Under the pieces are notes generated by a model. The model had not been told where the DNA came from. It ran no database searches and saw only the letters and a program-made list of their open reading frames with translations. A stretch of DNA of 64,000 nt, taken from contig OZ022576.1 in the NCBI GenBank assembly GCA_963669155.1, positions 31,279,335 through 31,343,334 of the forward strand. The letters are read 5' to 3'. The stretch comes from Arbacia lixula. Lineage: Eukaryota; Echinodermata; Echinoidea; Arbacioida; Arbaciidae. Positions 13,501 through 23,539 of this stretch are shown piece after piece (the first letter of the stretch is position 1; each line of letters starts with the position of its first letter). The translations under genes were made by a program, and so were the position numbers.

Positions 13501-13832
13501 GTACCACTTCGGGGCAAATTTTCGCTCAGGATGCGATCTGGCACGGCAGCGGTACAAAGTAATTGAAACCTTATTGAGGCTTACTACAACATAATAACAA
13601 TATGCTTAAACAGGCGACGTGAAAGTGTGGTTTCTGAACTACCTCTGTGACGTGCCTGCATTAACCTATCCACCCTAGGTCTGTCTACCACCTGGTTCTC
13701 GAGGAAGAACCGATAGGCCCAGGACTCAAGCACAGACTCAAGGAGAGGAAGTTCACCGTCAAAGGGAAGTACCCGGATGACTACGTCATCCTCCCTGACT
13801 GGTACATCGATGAGGTGCTCGGAGGGGAATAG
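1507..13832 (+). CDS. DXO: DXO/Dom3Z/Rai1-family decapping exoribonuclease-like protein, C-terminal exons
   Basis: Four exons join in frame: 1507-1702, 7206-7335, 9534-9616 and 13679-13832 (stop 13830-13832), all with AG/GT boundaries and matching phases (2-base, 0, 2-base). The protein aligns along its length with the C-terminal half of human DXO: LLLFDVEVHAE with LLFSGEVDC, YLKVKT with YVELKT, WWADCVLSGVPEVV with WWAQSFLPGVPNVV, the VIDDDPR end of exon 3 with VVQDDPR, and ILPDWYIDEV with FLPIWYVEAM. The family removes incomplete or non-canonical 5' caps and degrades RNA 5'-3' with a two-metal site. Here the metal-ligand Asp of EVD is His, the Glu of ELK is Lys, and the Gln after WWA is Asp. 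The N-terminal exons are not seen. Family assignment is strong; catalytic activity is doubtful. Confidence 0.87.
1850..2270. repeat. two diverged direct units of a dispersed repeat
   Basis: Two stretches of about 100 bases (about 1865-1970 and 2075-2175) share the order CTCA..CTTTCATA.GAC, AAAAT, a TCATGCATG-like core, GAGCA and TTTTGTAA.GGTAT. A third relative is at about 18235-18350. Function unknown. Confidence 0.45.
3188..3272. repeat. (CA)n microsatellite
   Basis: Imperfect CA/CACG dinucleotide run. Apparent reading frames across it are low-complexity artefacts. Confidence 0.9.
4872..4898. repeat. poly-C tract
   Basis: About 25 consecutive C, just beyond the 3' side of the R2-like LINE reading frame. 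Comparable G or C runs occur at 6203-6216, 6274-6296, 7062-7073, 46151-46164, 51599-51625, 55090-55107 and 55291-55304. Confidence 0.9.
4919..6100 (-). mobile_element. RLE-type (R2-like) non-LTR retrotransposon, C-terminal ORF, 5'-truncated
   Basis: A 393-codon open frame encodes the end of an ORF from the R2/R4/Hero group. After a region resembling the RT-distal linker come a zinc-knuckle-like CCHC motif (C200, C203, H210 or H211, C216; CSLCNVTGTLHH) and then a restriction-like endonuclease pattern, RPD at 273-275 and VIVIELTVPFE with E290. These elements cut a target site and prime reverse transcription from it. Reverse transcriptase motifs are not present; sequence upstream of about 6120 is unrelated, so the copy is 5'-truncated. 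The remaining frame has no stop, suggesting a fairly young copy or a recently active family. The 3' UTR probably runs down to about 4680. Confidence 0.82.
6203..6310. repeat. poly-G / poly-C flanked transposon end
   Basis: A poly-G run (6203-6216), a central segment and a poly-C run (6274-6296) lead into GTTGTCTACGCCCCTG. Its reverse complement, CAGGGGCGTAGACAAC, resembles a common GGCGTAG-type transposon end; a relative, GGCAGTGGCGTAGACAGC, is at about 2993-3010. No second end is identified. Confidence 0.45.
6301..6811 (-). pseudogene. Tc1/mariner-superfamily transposase relic with DUF4817-like N-terminus
   Basis: Two minus-strand frames overlap. The upstream one (6811-6518) begins FTPQQRSLTAYHRS and resembles the DUF4817 helix-turn-helix region of animal transposases. 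The second (to 6301) contains QNGAPCHRSRAVTERL, FGDRVVSL and WPSRSPD, the second-aspartate region of an IS630/Tc1/mariner catalytic domain (normally QDGAPxH; here N replaces D). The two parts are in different frames, middle sequence is missing, and the gene stops at a C-rich junction before the final Glu motif. It is clearly dead. Confidence 0.72.
7369..7865. repeat. MITE-like inverted-repeat element
   Basis: About 80 bases at the left (GCTGAAATTGACACATCATA and AAGTCAAAGGATATC at 7421-7456) recur inverted at the right (GACATCCTTTCACTTTATGA at about 7775 and TTTCAGCTTGATTCAA at about 7803). Partial relatives lie at 10110-10185 and 32530-32575, so the family is dispersed. No coding capacity. 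Confidence 0.65.
7866..9533 (+). other. DXO-like intron sequence
   Basis: Intron between the WWAD exon (ending 7335) and the exon starting 9534. Beyond the element at 7369-7865 I see no gene. It contains a GGGTAGG-type short inverted motif (8525-8570) and a long CA tract ending 50 bases before the 3' splice site. Confidence 0.6.
9360..9484. repeat. (CA)n microsatellite next to a 3' splice site
   Basis: An interrupted CA tract of about 120 bases ends at 9484. The pyrimidine stretch and CAG acceptor of the next DXO-like exon follow (exon from 9534). Confidence 0.9.
10226..10272. repeat. (GT)n microsatellite
   Basis: GT run with one CGTG interruption, immediately outside the left arm of the 3.1-kb inverted-repeat element. 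Confidence 0.85.
10280..13372. mobile_element. 3.1-kb long-inverted-repeat (foldback-type) element in DXO-like intron
   Basis: The left arm (about 10280-11075) is repeated inverted as the right arm (about 12580-13372). Outer ends read GGCCATTTTTCAAAATGGC on the left and GCCATTTTGAAAAATGGC on the right. Inside, left segments such as GGAGCAAAGAATGTGACTTTTTACC (10449-10473), TTCCTTCATATTTCCGATAA and GGTCTTGACATCCACTATGACCT match the reverse complement of the right arm at 13185, 13130 and 12625. A separate inverted-repeat element lies between the arms. A further copy of an arm segment (GTCAAGATAAGCA..TTTGCAAATCATGTG at 11918-11958) is in direct orientation with 13039-13075. I see no transposase or clear target duplication. 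Confidence 0.75.
11124..11755. repeat. MITE-like element nested between the arms of the larger element
   Basis: The left end, TTAAAGGGAATCAGACCCGG then CGCTCAAGAGGGCG, is inverted at the right as CGCCCTCTTGAGCTCCGGG then TCGAAATTCCTTTAA. Length about 630 bp. The interior is richer in CpG and in CGTACG-type words than its surroundings. Position and structure imply it entered the larger element later. Confidence 0.75.
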
Positions 13833-14203
13833 AGCGCATGCGAATTCTCGAGCTCACCCATCAAGAGGCTGCGGTACGCGTTTAAATAGGGACCCGTCAC
13901 ATGATATAACAAATTGAGTGGCTGCTTTGTAGACGTTACGTATGCTTAATACATAATACCATTGCTTATCTCTCGGAGTTATTTATAATGTCTTGATCGA
14001 GTAAGGATTTGTCGTCTCTCCTATTAAACAGTGTAAATCATCGACATTTTACTTAATGAAAAGTATCTTTATTTTGTTTTTATTATAGGTGAAAGAAATG
14101 AAATGAAATACATGTAAAATGAAATGAATTCAGTGGGTAATAAATCCACAATGGACCTATAGCATAATCGCTATCGGGTGAAATACATGTAGCTGCTTTA
14201 AAC

Positions 14204-15429
14204 ATGGTTTGTGCACTCTTTCAAAGCTTAACATGTTGTGGTATTTTTCTATATTCTCTGCAGAAAAACGTATATCATTACAATTTTCTTATTTATTTAT
14301 TTATTTATATTAATGACCTACCTTGTTCATCCCAATCTTTACATTATATATTATTCGCACACGACACAAGCATATTTTATAAAGGTAGGGATTTCCAGTC
14401 AGTCTTTAATTTTGTGAACACACAGTTACAGTTTATGAGCGACTGGATGGCTGCAAATAAATTGATTTTGAATGTAGTAAAAACAAATTATATAATATTC
14501 GGTCCATCCAAATCACATACTTGTAATGTGGATTTATATTATAGGAATGAAAAAATAACCAGAGTTTCAAATACCAAATTTCTAGGTGTTCTTATCGATG
14601 AAAAGTTATCGTGGAATAATCATGTGAACTATTTATGTAATACACTATCCAAAAACATTGGAATCCTTTATAAATTGCAGTTCTTGCCGCACAGTGTTTT
14701 AAAAATATTGTATCATTCACTAGTATCACCTCACATAAATTATTGCAATACAGTTTGGGGCTTCACAACTAAGAAAAATCTTGATCGTCTTATGAAACTC
14801 CAAAAACGTGCAATCAGTGTGATTACCTCTTCGCCATATTTAGCCCATTGTTCACCTCTGTATTTTAAAACACACTTTTTACCTCTACAAAGCAGTATAT
14901 CTTTAGAGACAGGTGTTTTTATGTTCAAATTGTGCAATGATTATTTACCAGATTCGTTCTATGACTATTTTACCGAGAATCGTGCAATACACAGTTATAA
15001 AACTAGAATTTCTGAAAATATTCATATACCTTTACACCGCACTTCAATAACTCAGTCTTCAATCTTTTACCATGGACCCAAACTCTGGAATAGCCTTCCT
15101 ACAACGATCAAAGAAAGTATTACATTATCTCAATTCAGACGTCTATTTAAGCAACATCTGTTCAATACATTAGTATCCTTTTAAAATTTGCCTCAATACA
15201 TTGTTCTCATCCTTCCCTTTTTAATGTCGGTTGTGCTGTTTCTCGTTTATATTTTGCTGTATTGTAATGTTCTGTTCTTTGTTTTTTGTAACGGTGTCAT
15301 TTTCACACAAGTTTTTGTAAGTTCCTCAATGACTCCGCCACTATGTAAGTTAATGTTTGTCTACTTCTTTACATTTTGTATGTTTTTTTTTTTTACGTGT
15401 GGAAATAAATGAAATAAAAAAAATAAAAC
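14204..15429 (+). mobile_element. Jockey/CR1-group LINE, 5'-truncated 3' end with reverse transcriptase
   Basis: A 326-codon frame (14204-15184) carries the end of a non-LTR reverse transcriptase: YINDLP (about residues 35-40), FAHDTSIFY (51-59, the FADD active-site box), NTKFLGVLID, SHINYCNTVWG-like thumb segments and a C-terminal LWNSLP..FKQHL tail typical of Jockey/CR1-type elements. It is much shorter than a full ORF2, with endonuclease and early RT missing. FAHD in place of FADD removes one catalytic aspartate, so it is dead. A short 3' UTR ends in GTGGAAATAAATGAAATAAA followed by an A-rich tail at about 15429, the usual 3' end of such elements. Confidence 0.85.
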
Positions 15430-16008
15430 AATGTGGCTTTGTTCTATGCTATGGTTGTAATCCGACACTGTTGAATCAAAGCCTTCATTAAATTGCTTTC
15501 AGTTTAATGTCATTCCATATAATACAAACAAATTATGATACTGATATAGTATTGCTGCATATCAACATTTTTGTGGATAGAAAAGAAGAAATGTCTTAGC
15601 TTGTAGGTGCATTTTACATTAGTTGTCCAGCAGATTCTAGCAGTGACAATGTTATAGGCCAATATGAACCAATTATTTGGGACATCTTTCTCTGACATAC
15701 ATATCTCCACTATCCATGCATCATAGGGAATTATGATTATGGAACAAACCATTCACTTTGATTTCTAGAGTACAATATTATATTACAATACAATTACAAT
15801 ATATTACAATTACAATACAATTGGCTTCAATGAAATCAACAATCAACACAAAATCGGAATTATGCTCGACCAGTCAAATGTAAGTTGCGAATATTAGAAG
15901 AATTAGAGTTATATTATGTAGCCTAATTAAAGTGGTCTACATTTCAACGTTGCAAACATTCATAAAAAAGTTGAAGTTCTGGTTACTGAATGATAATGAG
16001 GGTAAATA

Positions 16009-16147
16009 TTACGGAAGAAGGAGAAGAAGAAAAAAAGAACAAGAACAAGAACAAGAAGGAGGAGGAGCAGGAGGAGGAGGAGGAGCAGGAGCAGGAGGAG
16101 GAGGAGAAGAAGAAGGAGGAGGAGAAGAAGAAGAAGCAGAAGAAGAA

Positions 16148-16178
<31 letters not shown>

Positions 16179-16232
16179 GAGAAGAAGAAGAAGAAGAAAG
16201 AGAGGGGGTGGGAGATGGAAAGAGAGAGAGCG
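16009..16232. repeat. long (GAA/GGA)n purine tract
   Basis: About 220 bases almost purely of A and G, dominated by GAA, GGA and GAAGAAG units. Such tracts can form triplex (H-DNA) structures. Confidence 0.9.
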
Positions 16233-19200
16233 GCAATTTCAAGGAGCGTGATAACTCATGTTGCTGGTTCCTTTCTTGTCCGTGTTAGAAACTTAGTTCA
16301 CAAACATCTTAACTAATAACATGTGCAATAGATCGATATTCTCAATCATCTGCATTCAATTTAAGTGACGGTAACGTTATAAATCTCAAGACTAATTAAG
16401 CTTAAAAAACATTGCTTGAAATATGTATAATTACATCTGCATCCATAACTTTGCATACTGTAATAATTTTTGTTTACCTATGCGCTTTCATCAGTACCTA
16501 CACATTTTATATTTCTGCAATAGCAGGGTTTTTTTTATACTCTTTAATTGGGCTACAATCCTTCATTATGTAGCTTTGTACTTTGCTTTGTCTCGCCCAT
16601 TGAATGGTTGAAACTATTGCTAGGTTATGTATTGTTTTATTGTTGCTTTGGTTATGTATTGTGATGTTTTTTTTTAATATGTCAGGGCCCTCAGTAACAG
16701 GAGTTCTATCACTAAAGAGGCCACCCTGCATAACTAAAACTGGAAATGAAAAAAATATATAAATAAATCCTTTTTAAGCCTATATTCGATGTGAAATCTT
16801 CAAACGATATTTCCTTCTGAATGCCGTGTGTAGCGGCAAGATAGCCTTTTCCCTGTAAATAACCTTGTTTACTTCTGTGGGTAACTACGGTAGTTTACCC
16901 AAAGTGAAAGTGTATAGAATAAACCCAGAGTGCATGACTAATGCTTATGCAATCCCTATTGCTAGTGATGAAGTGAATCAGCCTTGTTATTATATCAACA
17001 CTTGACCGTGTGCAGTCATGATTTACTGTACCATTATTGATGTACGTCTGCATTATGATAAACATAAATACCAGATTAAAGGACACATACATGTATGGAT
17101 CAATTCATCAGTTAAAGTGCTTGCAAACCGCAGATCGCTATTACAGAGCCAATTAGCATTATTTTATCGCATATGATTTAGGATAAAGTTGTAGAATATT
17201 CAACAGTTATTCATATTATTTGGCTAAGCTAGTATGTATTAGTAGAATATAAGTCTGTTATACATTTACGCATAGTGAAGATTGGGTACATTCGGTAAAG
17301 AAATCAGTTAGAGGTATATTATACTTGTACAAATCTAGAGCATAACTTATAACTCTAAGGTAGTGGTAATGGTATACGTCACAATAGCGGTTTAATACTG
17401 AAACAACAGGGGTTGTGATGAATATGTATTCAGGGCGTTAGATTACGCTAATGAGCCCAAGGTTTATAGCACATTATTGTGATGTGATATGATATTGTTC
17501 AGTAGTTAAGCAGGAAATATTTTCCATATTATTTCTCTGTTAATGTTTATGCATCAGTATAATCCACTATATCAGTTGCTTGAGCTGTATTAAATATGCA
17601 GTTTATTTGCAGTCATACACATATTCCAAAGAATATAATTATGTCTTACGATAGCATAGTATCTGTTGATATTGGAATGAAGTATACATTTATATGTCTT
17701 CTTGGTATGTGATGATTAGAAACATAAGATTAGGATTTGACACATAATTAGCGATAAGTTCTTACTTAGGTATTAGTTACTTCAGTAAATTTGTGTAATT
17801 AGGAAGCTCAGCATTTAACACATTGTTATTGTTATTATTTGTCTACAGTGAACCGCACAGTAAAACGCACAGAGTTGACGAACAGTAAAACCCACAGTGG
17901 AATTTCGACGAGTGTTAATTGCTAGTGATTGTGATCCCCAGCCGAGATCATAATCTGAGACAATTGACATCAATAAACAGAAAGGGCTTCAAAGCTGTTT
18001 ATGCCGTGTCGTCATTTTAGCGTAGCGTGTTTGAGCAGTGCATCCCACATGATATTGGGTTACCAGGTAGCGGACGCTACACCGTGGTATTTATACTCGT
18101 TTTTACTTGAGGTTTCCGGGGGGTACACTTCATTCATTAACCATGATATTTTTAGAATAAAGAGTAGCATTATTTGTCTCTCACATTTGCAACAATAATT
18201 GTGTTTATCATTATCAGATTTTTACCTTTAATATGTATGGAAAGCTCTTATACGCAATATAATGACATAGACAACTTTGAAAATGATTCATGCTTCGGTG
18301 AGCACTGTTCACTTTTGTATTGGATATGAAAATTGCTTTGCGCAAGAACCCTTTTAGACGCACGGTTTAGGTTTCCTACGCTTGGAGTGTATTTACTTTG
18401 GAGAATTTAATTGTAAATTTGCCATTTTACATAATTTTATTCTTCCTATTTAATGTCCTATATTCATATAAAGTTTTTGAAAATTTACAAAACAATGATG
18501 TAAAATCAACTGCATTAATTTCACGCAGTGGATTCCTTGATTAGTTTGGAGTTTTAAAATGTAATTCATTAATTGGTTGATTGTATAATGCACTTATTTA
18601 TTGTACGTATAGTGTATATCATTTGCCCTTCTGCATGTAACTTGATTATGTAATATGTCACGATTTTGAACGTAGAATTAGTGTTCTCTGAACCTTTCCA
18701 TGGTGATAGTGTACTAATAAATACTCAGAAAAATCTCTCAATAACACCGTGTGGTTAGATTCTTTTGGGATATTGGTCCTACTTCATGGGTTAAAAGGGG
18801 GAGAGAAAATGCAGAAAGAAGAAAATTATTAATTTCATTTTGCAGTGTACATAAGACTGTTTTATAGTTTTAGTTTTCGGTGTTCAAACTGAAAAGAGGG
18901 GAGAGTCGGTGTGGGAGATGTGAGCAATCGTCACAATGTATTTATGCAGAAAGAAACAAAACAGAAGAGAAGAAACGCGTGCTAAAAGTAGAGTAAATCG
19001 TGCAAGATACTATTACATGTATTTCTATTTTAGAAAGAGAGAGCATCGGTCGCGACGTTTGGGCAGTGTACTTCTGTTTTTCGTGTGTGACTGGCTGGGT
19101 AAATTATTAGTTGCTTCAATGATTGATAAATTGATTGGTTGATGATTGGTTGGTTGGTAGTTGATTGACCGACTGATTGATAGATTGACTGATTAAGGAT

Positions 19201-19365
19201 TTATTAATAAGCCGGTTTCATAATGTATTCACAACTTTCTTTCTAAAATGGGTGGAAAGCACTCTGAATCTATTGATTGTTGCTACTCGGACAAAGTTCG
19301 GACAAGCTTGCGGGTAACCATAGGTAACATTATTTGAAAGACGTTCAGAACATTTGCATATACTG

Positions 19366-19374
19366 GTAGTTGAT
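19366..19374. repeat. 9-bp target site duplication, left copy
   Basis: GTAGTTGAT directly precedes the terminal inverted repeat. An identical copy lies at 22038-22046. The target is inside a TTGATTGA-type simple repeat. Confidence 0.7.
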
Positions 19375-22037
19375 GGGTTAGGCCATTTCCTGACCTACTT
19401 TTATCTGACCTAGTCTTTCTGACCCACTTTTTTGCCATTCATTTTGTACACGAGGCAGTTTTCATGAGACGGCCTCTGTTATTGGCTACTGTGCTAACGA
19501 ATATTCAAGACTATGGCTTGTCGAAATTCTACACCCGGGTGCGTTCTCATTCACTGCATGCACGTGCAGTTAGCGAGCTAGCTGCTCGCTCATTCACTTT
19601 CCTAGTATAGGTTAGCTGAGTGAAGCTGTAGGGATTATTTTCCTCTCCTTTGCTTTCCTGTTTTTAGCCCTCTTTTGTGTCACCTTTTCCTCTGACTGCA
19701 ATTTTTTCCGTGTGTGGATATATTGTGACGGTTCTGACAGCTGGATGTGGCATTTTGTTGAGTTTTTGGTGAGTTTCGGGCTGGTTTAGAATGCTTGGTA
19801 TATGACTGTTGTGTGATGACCGAGGTGTGACTGCCGTTTGTTTTTGCTCGCCGTGAACGCATTACGCGTGTGTAAGACTGGCCTGTAGCGCGAACAATAC
19901 GATAATATAGGTAGACATAGATTCGAGGTTTTTTGCTTTGCATCCTTTTCAGTCGCATTTCAGTTCTAATTTGGTTCACAATCCTGACCAGCACTGTTTT
20001 AGTTATCGTGTAGCTTTCATCAGTATACCTCTAAACATTTTTTTTTTTTTTTTTGCAGTTTAAATCAGGTGTGTTCTTAACACTTCAAATTTCATCGCAG
20101 ACCCAGTCCCAAACACTCGTTTTGCTGTGATCGTGTTGTGGCTGTAATTGTGCAGAGAGAATGGCTGCTGACCTCTTTTATTCTCTAGTTGCTTTCTTCC
20201 ACAGGTTCTGCAAGCAACTTGTAACAGTTTACCCCCTTTTGATGATATGTATATATGTATATCTTGTATAATAAAGAGAGCCTGCTCAGCAGGTGTTTCA
20301 TTCTTCCTTTCTTCATCTTTCTAGTTCTCTGAACCCCAAATGATGAACAAAAAAATCCACAATAACTATGTAAAGAAAGAAACGAACAAAAATAATCACG
20401 TTTTTTTCTTTCTCACTTCCAACACATCTGTTTCTATGGACCTTTTTTCCCTCCATGATGCATGTTCTAAAACTGTACTCCTCAGAGGGCAATGATTATA
20501 TCAATGTAGTAACTAAATTCCTGTAAATTGTTTCAAGAAAACCACAACTTTTCTTTACTTGAGGTAAATGTCGTTCATCATGGCAAAAATACCATCAAAG
20601 TTTGAGGTGTAAGAACACTCCCTGAAAGAACATGGAGAAAAATGAATACTTAACATCACATTCGCATTTCTTTGCAAAATGTAGACATCACATGCCTGTC
20701 TGGAAGGTCATAATACTTAATACTTTGAGAACTTCCCCCAAGACAAGCCTGCAATGTTTACATTTTGCAAAAGAATGTGTTGATGCATAGTGTAGCGTCC
20801 AGACTACGAAGGTCACTCGTAGGACGTTGATAGTCTACACTCTAAAACTTTTTGTTCTCCTCTTGTTATAAACATGCTCTTATCTCTTGACTACCAATGC
20901 TACCAATGCTAACAAAATCTTGCTTCCGTGATAAAATCAAACATTTTTCTTTATTTGTTGGTTATCTTATTGTGATACTTGCGCTTCTTTTGGATCGTGC
21001 CTTATCAAAATTCTCGGAGTATAAATATTCATTGTGTCTAGGAACGTTAGACTATCAGTTGTTTCTAATATCAGCTCGCGCTCTAAAGCGCGTTAAATCT
21101 CATTGACATCCCATTCGCAACCGCTCTCTGATTACACTCTCGGAGTCACGTGGATTACACGTGGATTACACTCTCGGAGTCCACGCGGGAATTGCCGGCG
21201 CCGGACTGCTCCACTACAGAAAAAGGGGACGGTGCTCTCAGAAAGAAAATATAATGTAAAAAACACTGGATTTTTGTGGGACAATAAGATAAAAGTGAGT
21301 TTGTTTATCCTTGTTGTATTATTGAAGAATACATCATCTCATGAAAATGTTATTGAATGATTGAATAAGGAATATGTTTGGTAGAAATTTATTATGCACC
21401 CCTATCAAACAGTCGATGACTCCAATATTTTTTTCTCTAGGGAGATTTGGGGGAAAAGAGACGGGAGATTCCATTTTGTTCTCGGGGATTTAGAGCATCA
21501 TGTCGGGAGGGACAGATAAAAAAATAATAAATAGTCTAATAAAACCTAGCAAACATGAAATAATTATAACACAAACACATATCTATTTACTCAACTTTTT
21601 ATCACAACATGGCATTTGTGCACAGTAATAGGTTTTCTAGTGTCCTTATATCAACTCATTACCCACATACAATGGTACAAAGGAACAGCTGATATCGGCA
21701 TGAGCGTGCTCTCGCAGGCTGTGTGTGGCCGATTGCAGAGAGCAAGGATTTCTCTCTCAGCTGTGAAAAGCTCTGGCGTCTATGAGCTAGCGCGTAAAAA
21801 AAAAAAATTGCGCCTCCTGGCCGCCTCTTTGGCCGCGCCGGCGCGAATGTTCGAAAAAATTGCGCCTCCTGGCCGCCTCTTTGGCCGCGCCGGCGCGAAT
21901 GTTCGACAAGCCATACCATAGTCTTGAATATTCATTAGCACAGTAGCCAATAACAGAGGCCGTACTGAGTGAATGGCAAAAAAAGTGGGTCAGAAAGACT
22001 AGGTCAGATAAAAGTAGGTCAGGAAATGGCCTAACCC
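19375..22037. mobile_element. Mutator-like non-autonomous DNA transposon (long TIRs, 9-bp TSD)
   Basis: The terminal inverted repeat begins GGGTTAGGCCATTTCCTGAC and runs at least 60 bases without interruption. A second matching block (CTCTGTTATTGGCTACTGTG and onward to GCTTGTCGAA) extends it to about 150 bases with one small indel; right arm about 21900-22037. The 9-bp duplication GTAGTTGAT flanks both ends exactly. Long TIRs with a 9-bp TSD are characteristic of Mutator-like elements. Length is 2,663 bp. No transposase is recognisable: the largest internal frames (104 aa at 19680-19994 minus; 69 aa at 20897-21106; 101 aa at 21616-21921) match nothing I know. Superfamily is inferred from TSD and TIR only. 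Confidence 0.75.
21802..21905. repeat. two 52-bp GC-rich tandem units inside the Mutator-like element
   Basis: Two near-identical units with the core CGCCTCCTGGCCGCCTCTTT then GGCCGCGCCGGCGCGAATGTTCGA follow each other at a period of 52 bases. They are far more GC-rich than the surrounding DNA. Confidence 0.85.
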
Positions 22038-22270
22038 GTAGTTGATTGACTGATTGATTGAAGATCGCTACATTGGTGATGGATTGATTGATTGAATAAT
22101 TGGTGATTGATTGATTGATTGATTGATTGATTGCCGCTTGCTGAATTTGTGTTTGATTGACTGATTGATCGATGATTTATAAATTGTTGATTGATTAGTT
22201 GGTTCGTAGTTGATTGACTGAGGATTGACGAATTAGTGATTCATTGATTGATTGGTGATTGCTTGATGGA
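22038..22270. repeat. (TTGA)n-like simple repeat, with right copy of 9-bp TSD
   Basis: Begins with GTAGTTGAT (22038-22046), the right target duplication, then degenerate ATTG/TTGA units. A similar tract at 19110-19200 lies to the left of the element, so the insertion appears to have split one tract. Confidence 0.7.
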
Positions 22271-22401
22271 ACAATCGGCCGACAGGTTGTAGTAACAAAT
22301 GAGTGTCCTTCGTCGAATGCACGTATTTGTTGTAATTTGTACATGACATCTACGTAAAGCCGACACAGAACGATGTACCAAGATGTTAATCACCTGTGTC
22401 G

Positions 22402-22660
22402 GGAATATGCTGTACTGGGAAGACAAAAGGCCTTCAAAAGGTGATCGGGAGCAATCTTCTTGCCAAAGATCTTAAATTCATGTATTGTCCATTTTGAAGA
22501 GTTGTGATTTAATCACTAATTACTCCAAATGTAGATGATTTGAGGGCAAATAACTTGCAGCAATTTGCTTAAATGGACAATACAAATTTAAGACCTTTGG
22601 CAAGAAGATTACTCACGATCACCTTTTGAAGGCCTTTAGTCTTCCCAGTACAGGCATTTC
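22402..22660. repeat. MITE family B, copy 1
   Basis: Left end GGAATATGCTGTACTGGGAA then GACAAAAGGCCTTCAAAAGG; the right end is its inverted match (CCTTTTGAAGGCCTTTAGTC then TTCCCAGTACAGGC). About 110-base arms contain TTCTTGCCAAAGATCTTAAA. A second, longer copy starts 0.5 kb downstream. Confidence 0.8.
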
Positions 22661-23172
22661 TCACTGCTCTGGAAAATAGTTCGCGACTTACTGGCGCCTC
22701 AGTTTCCAGTCAGTCACGGCGACGCGACGTCTCTTGGATAACAGTCTAGTTTCTGGTCACATCCTAGCATCTTGTCGAGGCCCCAACGACTGCTTCTCTA
22801 GCCAAGCGAGGGCCTCGACAAGAGGCTACAGCGCACGTCGAATGCTGGGATGCCACACCTAATGATGTCATCACTGTAGTCTAGGTTCTAGACGTATTTT
22901 ATCAGCTCGAATATGTGTACACAGCGCGACGGAACCGAGTACCGTCGCGCGCTGTGTGTACGAATTCAGGCTAATTATAGTTTATTATCTGAGAGCATGC
23001 TTAAGAACACTATTTCTAATATGGATGATTATTCAACATTTCATGACAACTAAATGAGCACTATCCATTTCCGAAATGCGAAACTAACAGACTCTTCCTC
23101 GTCCCTTTATTTCATCCCAGTACCCAAAATTTTGATGGAGATATCAGAACACTACAAGTTAACACTGAGTTA

Positions 23173-23539
23173 AAGGGCATATACTGTACTGGGAAGGCAA
23201 AAAAGCCTTCAAAATGTAATTGTTAGCGATCTTCTTGCCAATGGTCTTAAATTCATGTATTGTCTACTTTAGAAGCTTGCTAAAAGGTATTTGCCCTCAA
23301 ATGGTCTACATTTGGAGTAATAAGTGATTAAATCACAAATCCTCAAAATGTTCGGGCCAAACATTTTGAGGATTTAATCATTAATCATTAAATACTCCAT
23401 ATGTGGATCATTTGAGGGCAAATAACTTTCAGCAAGCTTCTAAAATAGACAATACATGAATTTAAAACCAGTAGCAAGAAGATCGCTAACAATTACCTTT
23501 TGAAGGCTTTTTTGCCTTCCCAGTACAGTATATGCCCTT
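23173..23539. repeat. MITE family B, copy 2, with TA target duplication
   Basis: The ends AAGGGCATATACTGTACTGG and CCAGTACAGTATATGCCCTT are perfect inverted repeats flanked by TA (23171-23172 and 23540-23541). Arms are about 150 bases. The centre contains a second small hairpin, CCTCAAAATGTTCGGGCCAA then ACATTTTGAGG. A TA target with short TIR suggests a Tc1/mariner-type non-autonomous element. Confidence 0.82.

Larger units (their letters stand above)
15430..19374. other. intergenic DNA, no gene recognised
   Basis: AT-rich DNA between the LINE fragment and the 9-bp-TSD element. It contains a purine-only tract and a diverged copy of a dispersed repeat (18235-18350). The glutamate/lysine-rich reading frames over the purine tract are low-complexity artefacts. 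Confidence 0.6.

Noticed and set aside
15932-16316. Glu/Lys- and Ser/Pro-rich reading frames of 77-118 codons
   Set aside because: They lie wholly on the GAA/GGA tract and are open in several frames on both strands.
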